A stretch of DNA of 7,192 bases from Brachybacterium sp. (GTDB taxonomy: Bacteria > Actinomycetota > Actinomycetes > Actinomycetales > Dermabacteraceae). Where the stretch lies: NCBI GenBank assembly GCA_030451965.1, contig JAKDNE010000163.1, forward strand, positions 1 through 7,192. Direction: 5' to 3'. The notes under the pieces are model-generated. The model was not told the DNA's origin. It saw only the letters and a list, made by a program, of their open reading frames with translations, and searched no databases. The translations under genes and the position numbers were made by a program. Below, one piece after another: positions 1 through 5,145 of the stretch (position 1 is the stretch's first letter; every line of letters starts with the position of its first letter).

Positions 1-1
1 C

Positions 2-463
2 TCCGGCATCGCCCCGGATCGTTTCACCTTCGAGGGCTTCCCCCCACGGAAGGAGGGCCGACGGGCCGGCGCGCTCGAGCCGCTGGCGAGCGAGGAGCGC
101 ACCATGGTGTTCTTCGAGTCTCCGCGACGCACCGCCGTCACCCTCGCCGCGATGGTGGAGGCGTTCGGTGGGGACCGTCCGGCGGCAGTGGCCCGGGAGC
201 TGACCAAGACCTATGAGGAGATCCGGCGCGGCACCCTCGCCGAGCTCGTCGCGTGGGCCGAGGCGGGCGAGGTGCTGGGCGAAGTGGTGATCGTCGTGGC
301 GGGTGCGGAGCCTGTGGCGGTGAGCGCGGGGGAGCTGGTCGAGCAGGTGCTCGCGCGGGCGGCGGCGGGGGAGCGGCTCAAGGCCGCGGCGAAGGAGGTC
401 GCCCGTTCCCATGCGGGCGTCGGCGCGAGCGAGCTCTACGATCTGGCCCTGCGGCGGCGCTGA
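2..463 (+). CDS. rsmI: 16S rRNA (cytidine1402-2'-O)-methyltransferase, C-terminal part (5' end outside window)
   Basis: RsmI transfers a methyl group from S-adenosylmethionine to the 2'-O of C1402 in 16S rRNA, tuning the ribosomal P site; it is cytoplasmic and belongs to the tetrapyrrole methylase fold. The reading frame is already open at base 2 and gives about 153 residues, roughly the last half of a protein usually near 280 residues. Family landmarks are visible in order: SGIAPDRFTFEGFPPRK at the left edge, the FFESPRR segment (111-131), RELTKTYEEIRRG (about 197-232), and the GEVVIVVAG strand near 278-304. The tail is Ala-rich and ends ASELYDLALRRR, matching the usual C-terminal helix. The frame should be read from the window edge; the ATG at 104 is internal. 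The gene ends at TGA 461-463 and converges with rpmF across a strong hairpin. The family identification is confident. The N-terminal SAM-binding half cannot be examined. Confidence 0.93.
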   Translation, partial: SGIAPDRFTFEGFPPRKEGRRAGALEPLASEERTMVFFESPRRTAVTLAAMVEAFGGDRPAAVARELTKTYEEIRRGTLAELVAWAEAGEVLGEVVIVVAGAEPVAVSAGELVEQVLARAAAGERLKAAAKEVARSHAGVGASELYDLALRRR

Positions 464-528
464 ACCGGCGGCGAACCCGGCGGCCGCAGGATCCCACGGC
501 TCCCTTGCGCATGACGACCCGCGCACAT

Positions 529-565
529 GACGACGCCCCCGGCACCGAGTGGCGGGGGCGTCGTC
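529..565. terminator. Strong hairpin between convergent rsmI and rpmF, likely bidirectional terminator
   Basis: Bases 529-541 pair perfectly with 553-565 (13 bp, beginning GACGACGCCCCC). After a G-G mismatch (542/552), CAC 543-545 pairs with GTG 549-551 around a CGA loop. The hairpin lies between two genes that end towards each other (stops at 463 and 601). No T-tract follows on either strand, which is common for actinobacterial terminators. The structure is read directly; termination is inference. Confidence 0.75.
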
Positions 566-600
566 GAGCGTGCTGCGGTGCGGGCACTGCCCGCGCCGAC

Positions 601-771
601 TCAGTCCTCGATCTCGAGGAGACCGCGCTGGTACGCCTTCGCGAGGCGACGCGGCACGGAGGCGGTGCGGCCACGGACCGTCACCTGCACGAGGTCGGGG
701 TTGTTGGCCTTCCACTGCGAGCGACGGGAGTGCGTGCGCGCACGGGACAACTTGAACTTGGGCACTGCCAT
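601..771 (-). CDS. rpmF: 50S ribosomal protein L32 (zinc-free form)
   Basis: L32 is a small structural protein of the large ribosomal subunit. The 56-residue product starts MAVPKFKLSRARTHSRRSQW, the hallmark of the bL32 family, and continues with a VPRRLAKAYQRG segment. It contains no cysteine, so it lacks the zinc-ribbon Cys pairs of Zn-binding L32 proteins and belongs to the C-minus type also seen in mycobacteria. The ATG at 771-769 was chosen because MAVPK is the conserved start and an ideal Shine-Dalgarno AAGGAG (complement of 778-783) lies 6 nt upstream. The frame stays open further upstream (to about 894), but that extension is Arg/Gly/Pro-rich and unlike L32. The gene stands alone, divergent from tatD, and ends at the 529-565 hairpin. 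In some actinobacteria, C-minus ribosomal paralogs are controlled by the zinc regulator Zur, but I see no AT-rich Zur-type box here. Confidence 0.95.
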   Translation of the reverse strand: MAVPKFKLSRARTHSRRSQWKANNPDLVQVTVRGRTASVPRRLAKAYQRGLLEIED

Positions 772-777
772 GGGACG

Positions 778-783
778 CTCCTT
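778..783 (-). promoter_or_regulatory. Shine-Dalgarno site of rpmF
   Basis: The complement of this stretch reads AAGGAG and lies 6 nt before the rpmF ATG. It fixes the start at 771 and rules out the longer in-frame extension. Confidence 0.85.
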
Positions 784-817
784 GACGGTCCGGAGGATGA
801 ACGAGCGTTGGCATCCG

Positions 818-864
818 CCCGAGCAGCGACCCGAACCCGGTCCAACGGAATCGGGGCGCTCGGG
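818..864 (-). promoter_or_regulatory. Dyad-symmetric element in the rpmF upstream region
   Basis: CCCGAGC (818-824) and GCTCGGG (858-864) are perfect 7-bp inverted arms. An alternative inner stem pairs 825-834 with 851-860 (9 of 10 positions), and the two pairings share bases, so they are mutually exclusive. The element lies 47-93 nt upstream of the rpmF ATG. A weak -10-like CAGGAT (complement of 893-898) would place it inside a 5' leader of about 115 nt. Ribosomal-protein leaders are often autoregulatory, but I do not recognise this as a known leader class. It could also be a GC-rich chance dyad. Confidence 0.3.
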
Positions 865-1033
865 TGCACGAATGGACGCGCAACAACGCCCCATCCTGCC
901 ACATGCTGACGTTCTCCGCGCCCTCCGGGCCCGCTCCGGGCCCGTGATCTCTCACACCGCGCGGGATGCGACCGGTGCTCGCGGCGTCGTCAGGAGCACA
1001 GCGGTGGGCACGGTCTGGTCACGGCCCGGGGCC

Positions 1034-1071
1034 GGAGGGCCTCCCTGGTCCGGGATGCCCGCAGGCCCTCC
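1034..1071. promoter_or_regulatory. 9-bp inverted repeat abutting the tatD -10 element, possible operator
   Basis: GGAGGGCCT (1034-1042) and AGGCCCTCC (1063-1071) are perfect inverted repeats 20 bp apart. A nested CGGG-ATG-CCCG hairpin (1051-1061) sits in the spacer. The right arm touches the TACCAT hexamer and the spacer covers where a -35 element would lie. The geometry fits a repressor operator. If transcription really starts at the tatD ATG, the element is not transcribed with tatD, so an RNA attenuator is less likely. The regulator is unknown. Confidence 0.4.
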
Positions 1072-1077
1072 TACCAT
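1072..1077 (+). promoter_or_regulatory. Putative -10 element for leaderless tatD-rsmA-ispE transcript
   Basis: TACCAT fits the actinobacterial TANNNT -10 pattern and ends 6 bases before the A of the tatD ATG at 1084, the spacing expected when transcription starts on the start codon. No Shine-Dalgarno sequence is present just before that ATG. No convincing -35 hexamer is visible, which is usual for this promoter type. An ATG at 1076 overlaps the hexamer but is out of frame with tatD. Confidence 0.5.
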
Positions 1078-1083
1078 GGTCGC

Positions 1084-2058
1084 ATGTCGTCATCGCGCGA
1101 GACCCCGTCCGGACCCGCCGCCCCGTCACCGGTGCGCGACCGCGAGGACATCGACCCCCGTGGGAAGAAGCGCGACCGGTCCTGGCCGCCGGCGACCGAG
1201 CCGCTGCCCTTCCCGGTGATCGACAACCACTGCCATCTCGACTTCGCCGACGGCGATGAGCAGCTCAGCGTGCACGACCACGTCGCCCGTGCCGCGTCCG
1301 CCGGCGTCGATGCGCAGATCACCATCGGCTCGGACCTCGAGGCCGTGCGCTGGACGGCCGCGCTGCTCGCCTCCGAGGACTGCCCGCCCTCCTTGCGCGG
1401 AGGCGTCGCAGTGCACCCCAACGAAGCCGCGCTCCACGTCCGGGGGCGCGACCACGAGGGCAGCGAGCTGGTGGGGCTCCAGGAGGCGATCGGCGAGGTG
1501 TCCGAGCTGCTGCGCGGTCCCGGGATGGTCGTCGTCGGGGAGACGGGACTGGACTGGTTCCGCACCTCGCGGAAGGACGACACGGCTCGCGCCGCCCAGA
1601 TCGACTCGTTCCGCGCGCATATCGCGCTGGCGAAGGAGCTGGACCTCCCGCTGCAGATCCATGACCGCGATGCCCACCGCGACGTGCTCGAGGTGCTCGA
1701 GGCCGACGGCGCCCCGGAGCGCACCGTCTTCCACTGCTTCTCCGGTGACGCCGAATTCGCGCGCGAGTGCGTGGACCGAGGATGGTTCCTCTCCTTCGCC
1801 GGCACCGTCACCTTCAAGAACGCCTCGGATCTGCGCGGCGCGCTCACCGAGGTGGGCCTCGGCCAGGTCATGGTCGAGACCGACGCGCCCTTCCTCACCC
1901 CGGTGCCGTACCGGGGCCGCCCGAACTCCTCCTACCTGATCCCGCTCACCATGGCGACGATCGCGGAGGTGACCGGCACCGACCTCGAGCAGGCCTGCCG
2001 CACGATCCGGGCCACCACCCAGGACGTGTACTCCTGGCCCGAGGTCGTGACCGCATGA
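1084..2058 (+). CDS. tatD: TatD family metal-dependent hydrolase (putative 3'-5' DNase)
   Basis: TatD proteins are cytoplasmic TIM-barrel hydrolases with two metal ions. Characterised members act as Mg-dependent 3'-5' exonucleases on DNA/RNA ends and are linked to DNA repair. In this 324-residue product the metal ligands are visible in order: H49 and H51 (DNHCHLD), H111 (AVHPNEA), E153 (VGETGLDW), H193 (QIHDRDAH), H217 (FHCFSGD) and D267 (ETDAPFLTP, followed by the PYRGRPNSS signature). The active site therefore looks intact. The first 43 residues are a charged, Pro-rich extension before the barrel, making the protein longer than the typical 260 residues but normal for actinobacteria. The ATG at 1084 was chosen because it is the first start in frame and follows a well-placed -10 hexamer. 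It is the first gene of the operon, and its TGA overlaps the rsmA ATG. The in vivo substrate cannot be told from sequence. Confidence 0.93.
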   Translation: MSSSRETPSGPAAPSPVRDREDIDPRGKKRDRSWPPATEPLPFPVIDNHCHLDFADGDEQLSVHDHVARAASAGVDAQITIGSDLEAVRWTAALLASEDCPPSLRGGVAVHPNEAALHVRGRDHEGSELVGLQEAIGEVSELLRGPGMVVVGETGLDWFRTSRKDDTARAAQIDSFRAHIALAKELDLPLQIHDRDAHRDVLEVLEADGAPERTVFHCFSGDAEFARECVDRGWFLSFAGTVTFKNASDLRGALTEVGLGQVMVETDAPFLTPVPYRGRPNSSYLIPLTMATIAEVTGTDLEQACRTIRATTQDVYSWPEVVTA

Positions 2059-2942
2059 CCGGCGCTGATGAGGGGAGCTCGGGGATGCTGCTGACCGCCC
2101 GCGATATCCGCGAGCTCGCAGAGGCCGCAGGGATCCGCCCCTCGAAGCAGCGTGGACAGAACTTCGTGATGGATCCCAACACGGTCCGCACCATCGTGGG
2201 TCGTGCCGGGGTGGAGCCGGGCCAGGCCGTGCTCGAGGTCGGTCCGGGCCTGGGATCCCTCACGCTGGGCCTGCTCGAGGCCGGGGTCGACGTGGTCGCC
2301 GTCGAGCTGGACCGGGGCCTTGCCGAGCTGCTCCCGCTCACGCTCCGCGCCCGTGACGTCGAGGGCGAGCGCTATCGCCTCGTGCACGCCGATGCGCTGC
2401 AGATCGCCGAGCTCCCATCGCTCCCGCGGGCCGGGGAGCCGACGGCGCTGGTCGCGAACCTCCCGTACAACGTCGCCACCCCCATCCTGCTCACGATGCT
2501 CGGGCGCTTCCCCTCGGTGCACACCGCCCTGGTGATGGTGCAGTCCGAGGTCGTGGACCGGCTCACCGCGGGCCCGGGCTCACGCACCTACGGCGGGCCT
2601 AGCGTGAAGACCGCCTGGTACGGCCGGGCCGTGCACGCAGGGAGGATCTCCCGGCAGGTCTTCTGGCCGGTCCCGAACGTCGACTCCGCGCTGGTCGAAC
2701 TGGTGCGGCACGAGCGGCCGCTCGGCACCGATGCGGAGCGGGAGGCCGTGTTCGCCGTCGTCGATGCCGCCTTCGCCCAGCGGCGCAAGACGCTGCGGGC
2801 CGCGCTCGCCGGCTGGGCGGGCTCCGCGGCGCGGTCCGAGCAGATCCTGCGCAGCGCCGGCATCGACCCGGGCGCCCGTGGCGAGACCCTGGGCATCGAG
2901 GAGTTCCGTGCGATCGCCCGTGCGCAGAGGGAGGTCGACTGA
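2055..2942 (+). CDS. rsmA: 16S rRNA (adenine1518/1519-N6)-dimethyltransferase, KsgA/RsmA
   Basis: RsmA dimethylates two adjacent adenines in the 3'-terminal hairpin of 16S rRNA, a late checkpoint of 30S assembly; its loss gives kasugamycin resistance. The 295-residue product shows the family series: KQRGQNFVMD (31-40), SAM-binding motif I EVGPGLGSLT (61-70), acidic VAVELD (81-86), catalytic motif IV NLPYN (135-139), GGPSVKTAWYG (180-190) and VFWPVPNVDSAL (202-213), then the small helical C-terminal domain. All key motifs are intact. The ATG at 2055 overlaps the tatD stop as ATGA, implying translational coupling. An internal ATG at 2085 (MLLTARDIREL) has a better Shine-Dalgarno, AGGGGAG at 2071-2077, 7 nt upstream, so the true protein may be 285 residues. 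Its stop overlaps the ispE start by one base. Neither start affects the catalytic domain. Confidence 0.95.
   Translation: MTGADEGSSGMLLTARDIRELAEAAGIRPSKQRGQNFVMDPNTVRTIVGRAGVEPGQAVLEVGPGLGSLTLGLLEAGVDVVAVELDRGLAELLPLTLRARDVEGERYRLVHADALQIAELPSLPRAGEPTALVANLPYNVATPILLTMLGRFPSVHTALVMVQSEVVDRLTAGPGSRTYGGPSVKTAWYGRAVHAGRISRQVFWPVPNVDSALVELVRHERPLGTDAEREAVFAVVDAAFAQRRKTLRAALAGWAGSAARSEQILRSAGIDPGARGETLGIEEFRAIARAQREVD
2071..2077 (+). promoter_or_regulatory. Shine-Dalgarno-like site supporting an alternative rsmA start
   Basis: AGGGGAG lies 7 nt before the in-frame ATG at 2085 and is stronger than anything upstream of the overlapping ATG at 2055. Either start keeps the whole catalytic domain. Confidence 0.45.
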
Positions 2943-3868
2943 TGCCGCCCGCGCGCCAGCGGGTGGTCGTGCGCGCCCCCGGGAAGATCAACCTGTCCCT
3001 GGGGGTCGGCGCTGTCGACGACTGCGGTTATCACGCCCTGGCCACCGTGTTCCAGGCGGTGGACCTCTACGAGACGGTCAGCGCCACCCGGGCCGACGGA
3101 GTGAGCCTCGAGATCGTCTCGGAGGTGTCAGGGGACGTCCCGCTGGACGAGTCCAACCTGGCCCTTCGTGCGGCAGAGCTGCTGCGCACCGAGTTCGATC
3201 TCCGTGACGGGGCCGCGCTCCACGTCCACAAGCAGGTTCCGATCGCGGGAGGGATGGGCGGAGGATCGGCCGACGCCGCCGCCACCCTGGTCGCCCTGGA
3301 TCGGCTGTGGGGCCTGGGGCTGGGCAGCGAGCGGCTGCGACAGCTCGGCTCCCGGCTCGGCGCCGACGTGCCCTTCGCGATGCTCGGGCACACGGCGCTC
3401 GGCCGTGGCAACGGCGCGGACCTCACCACAGTGCTGACCCATGGGGAGTGGACCTGGCTGCTCGCCGTCCCCGGCGGGCACCTCTCCACTCCTGCGGTGT
3501 TCCGCCGTTTCGACGAGATCGCCGCCGGTGGCGGGCGCACCCCGGCCACACGTCCCTCGATCGACGAGCGCCAGCTCCAGGCTCTCAGCGGCGGCAACAT
3601 CGAGCTGCTCGCCGACACTCTGCACAACGACCTGCAGGCCGCAGCCTTCGCACTGCACCCGGGGCTGGAGCCCGTCGTCGAGGCCGCGGAGCAGCACGGA
3701 GCCCTGGCCGCGCTGGTCAGCGGCTCAGGGCCGACGGTCGCGGTGCTGGTGGAGGACGAGGCGCAGGCCCGTTCGATAGCGGCGGGGCTGATGAGCGAGT
3801 CGCTGGTGGAGTCGTGCCTGGTGGCTCGGGGATCCGCGGCGGGAGCGAGTGTGCTCGAGGAGGAGTGA
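2942..3868 (+). CDS. ispE: 4-diphosphocytidyl-2-C-methyl-D-erythritol kinase
   Basis: IspE phosphorylates the 2-hydroxyl of CDP-methylerythritol with ATP, the fourth step of the MEP route to isopentenyl diphosphate. It is a cytoplasmic GHMP kinase. The 308-residue product shows RAPGKINLSL (11-20) with the expected catalytic Lys15, the ATP-binding glycine-rich loop VPIAGGMGGGSADAAA (99-114), LGADVPF with the expected catalytic Asp142, NDLQAAA (229-235), and the third GHMP motif VSGSGPTV (259-266). Length and motif order are normal, so the enzyme looks functional. The ATG at 2942 shares a base with the rsmA stop (TGATG), and a good Shine-Dalgarno GGAGG (2930-2934) sits 7 nt upstream inside rsmA. 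It is the last gene of the operon and converges on a decayed acetyltransferase gene. Coupling with tatD and rsmA is a conserved arrangement in actinobacteria and does not imply a shared pathway. Confidence 0.95.
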   Translation: MPPARQRVVVRAPGKINLSLGVGAVDDCGYHALATVFQAVDLYETVSATRADGVSLEIVSEVSGDVPLDESNLALRAAELLRTEFDLRDGAALHVHKQVPIAGGMGGGSADAAATLVALDRLWGLGLGSERLRQLGSRLGADVPFAMLGHTALGRGNGADLTTVLTHGEWTWLLAVPGGHLSTPAVFRRFDEIAAGGGRTPATRPSIDERQLQALSGGNIELLADTLHNDLQAAAFALHPGLEPVVEAAEQHGALAALVSGSGPTVAVLVEDEAQARSIAAGLMSESLVESCLVARGSAAGASVLEEE

Positions 3869-3948
3869 CTCCGCGATCCCCGGTGTCGCCGGGCTCGGCC
3901 TCCTGCAATGGACGGCCAGGATCGGGACCACTGGCCCGTCCTCCCTCG

Positions 3949-4425
3949 TCGGACGTGCCGAACCTCCGTGAGGGACAGGCTCTCCTCGAGGCAGCGAGCG
4001 CCATCGGCGATGAAGCCGTTGCGCTCATAGAACCGACGCGCTCGAGGGTTCTCCTCGAGGACCCACAGCTGCGCGGGCGCCTCGGGCATCAGCACAGCAT
4101 CCAGCAGCGCCTGCCCTGCTCCTCTCCCGTGGTGAGCCGCGAGGACATAGAGCGATGACAGCTCGACGTCCCGCACGGGTTCGTGCGCCCCGATCGTGCG
4201 CGCCGGGGTCGTCATGGCGAACCCGATGATCTGTCCCCCGGCCTCTGCCACGGTGACGGCCGTGCCGCCGTCGAGCCGGCGCCGCCAGCCCTTGGTGCGA
4301 CGTGAGAGCGTGTCCTGCTCCCAGTACCTCGGCGGGAGCAGCTCGGAGTGCGTCTCGACCTACGCCGTGTGGTGCACGAACGCGCATCCCTGGGCATCGC
4401 CGGAGGTGGGACGGCGGATCCGCCA
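3949..4425 (-). pseudogene. GNAT-family N-acetyltransferase pseudogene
   Basis: A continuous reading frame of about 159 codons on this strand encodes a recognisable GNAT acetyltransferase: WRIRRPTSGDAQG (N-terminal strand, from 4425), AFVHHTA-stop-VETHSELLPPRYW, IIGFAMTTPA, the acetyl-CoA loop LYVLAAHHGRGAGQALLDAV (about 4146-4087), LWVLEENPRARRFYERNGF and a C-terminal LTEVRHVR. Three defects suggest it is dead. TAG at 4362-4360 falls where relatives usually have Trp, a single-base change from TGG. No ATG, GTG or TTG in frame lies just before WRIRRP. There is no stop after HVR, and the frame runs on into the antisense of ispE. The stretch after the amber codon could initiate at GTG 4251, but the product would lack the N-terminal substrate-binding helices and carry a nonsense tail of about 290 residues. 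The lesions are seen directly; comparison with intact relatives is from memory of the family. Confidence 0.8.
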
Positions 4426-4566
4426 TGTCCCCAGTATCTGCTGACCTGTGAAGGCCGTGCACTCCTCCCCGGCGCAGACCCCGCCCGCACGCGCTCCCGC
4501 GGCACGACCTCCGGCGAGACGACGACGTGTGAGCGCCCCCGGGGAGCCGGTGAGGGTGGGACCGCG

Positions 4567-4713
4567 ATGTCCGGCGCTCCGCCGAAACGCCTAGATGTGC
4601 TGGCAGGAGGCTATTCGGGATTATCTGCACGGGATCTCTCCGCTATTCCCGAGTGGATTGCTGAGGCCGCTGAACGGCCTCATTTCGTCGGAGGGACAGA
4701 TGTGATCTCATGA
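4567..4713 (+). CDS. Possible small protein or gene fragment, 48 aa, unrecognised
   Basis: ATG at 4567 opens a 48-codon frame starting MSGAPPKRLDVLAGGYSG and ending HFVGGTDVIS. I do not recognise it. The peptide is soluble-looking, with no membrane segment, no cysteine, and a predicted amphipathic stretch around IPEWIAEAAERP. It is unlike an antisense shadow because its composition is balanced rather than Arg/Pro/Gly-rich. Codon use is mixed (GGA, TTA, TCT, ATT, GAT), unlike the GC-rich third positions of rsmA or ispE, so it may be foreign or the remnant of a larger gene. The ribosome-binding site is poor (GAGGGTGGG about 10 nt upstream). A 7-bp hairpin lies within it. The frame is open upstream to about 4348, but that part reads as the antisense of the acetyltransferase remnant. 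It may be non-coding. Confidence 0.25.
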   Translation: MSGAPPKRLDVLAGGYSGLSARDLSAIPEWIAEAAERPHFVGGTDVIS

Positions 4714-5064
4714 GCCCTGCGGAATGTTCAGAAGCGGTGCGTGCGGACCGCACAGAGGCGTGCTCTTCCCGGCGCTGAGCACGTGGGTGACAGACGGGGA
4801 ATCGCGGGCCATCGGCGACCCGGCCACGGAGGGTCAGGTCTCGCTCCTTCTGCCGATCCTGCTCCTGCGCGCGCTCTGACGTGCACGTCGTCCCCACATC
4901 CGACTGCGCTCCTGCTCGCGATCGAAGCGCGGGGCCGGTCGCGTCGTCGCCCCTCGAAGACTCCTCGGGACTCGAGCGAGACGCAGCATTCGATGGGCTT
5001 CTGCGGTGGTCGCCTGAACGTTGAGGGGTGGTAATAGCGAATAGCCGTTCCTCCCCAATGGATG

Positions 5065-5073
5065 TTATCCACA
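5065..5073 (+). promoter_or_regulatory. Perfect match to the DnaA box consensus
   Basis: TTATCCACA is an exact match to the high-affinity DnaA box consensus. I find no second box close by, so this is not an origin. It lies 73 bp before the HNH gene start and directly abuts a 16-bp palindrome. It might allow DnaA to influence this promoter, or be a chance match in a locally AT-richer stretch. Confidence 0.4.
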
Positions 5074-5089
5074 ATGAGTAGCTACTCAT
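5074..5089. promoter_or_regulatory. Perfect 16-bp palindrome upstream of the HNH gene, operator-like
   Basis: ATGAGTAGCTACTCAT is perfectly self-complementary, with 8-bp arms and no spacer. It begins immediately after the DnaA-box sequence and ends 56 bp before the HNH start codon. A smaller dyad TGGGT/ACCCA (5089-5101) follows. Length and symmetry suit binding by a dimeric regulator, but no regulator gene is present in the window. Confidence 0.5.
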
Positions 5090-5142
5090 GGGTAGGACCC
5101 ACAGGGGACTTCCCTTCATCGAATCTCTGTGCGAAAATATGA
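5074..5142 (+). CDS. Possible 22-codon upstream ORF before the HNH gene
   Basis: ATG at 5074, within the palindrome, opens a 22-codon frame (MSSYSWVGPTGDFPSSNLCA, then two residues) ending in TGA at 5140-5142, 3 nt before the HNH ATG and in the same frame. Such a short frame could couple translation to the downstream gene, whose own ribosome-binding site is poor (GAGG only 1 nt from its ATG). No Shine-Dalgarno precedes it, so it would have to be leaderless. It may be chance. Confidence 0.2.
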   Translation: MSSYSWVGPTGDFPSSNLCAKI

Positions 5143-5145
5143 GGC

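Larger units (their letters stand above)
4426..5145. other. 720-bp region without a convincing gene, partly lower in GC
   Basis: Between the acetyltransferase remnant and the HNH gene no reading frame on either strand resembles a known protein. Two stretches, roughly 4590-4720 and 5030-5145, are visibly less GC-rich than the housekeeping genes around them and carry TTA, ATT and ATA triplets rare elsewhere in the window, which suggests acquired DNA. The region holds a doubtful 48-codon ORF (4567-4713), a 7-bp hairpin TGAGGCC/GGCCTCA (4662-4682) followed by TTT that could terminate + strand transcription, a near-perfect direct repeat AATAGCG/AATAGCC (5033-5046), a DnaA-box sequence and a palindrome. 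The middle (4720-5030) is GC-rich with only shadow-like frames. Confidence 0.6.

Noticed and set aside
601..894. Longer rpmF reading from an upstream start (97 residues)
   Set aside because: The 41 extra residues are unlike any L32, and the ideal ribosome-binding site points to the ATG at 771.
923..944. Tandem duplication of CTCCGGGCCCG upstream of rpmF
   Set aside because: Two 11-bp copies of a low-complexity GC sequence; no link to a promoter or known site.
3879..3893. CCCGG/CCGGG hairpin just after ispE as terminator
   Set aside because: Only five base pairs with no T-tract; too weak in this composition to call.
3067..4251. 394-codon - strand frame joining acetyltransferase sequence to a long tail
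   Set aside because: Only the first 100 or so residues resemble a protein family; the rest is the antisense of ispE, rich in Ser/Arg/Pro. The frame is open because the normal stop is missing in GC-rich DNA.
4724..4879. 51-codon + strand frame ending in a hydrophobic Leu-rich segment
   Set aside because: No ribosome-binding site, no recognised family, and GC-rich DNA yields such frames easily; too weak to call as a gene.
4741..5034. 97-codon + strand frame in the intergenic region
   Set aside because: Arg/Ala/Pro-rich with no domain, no good ribosome-binding site, and competing equally long frames on the other strand.
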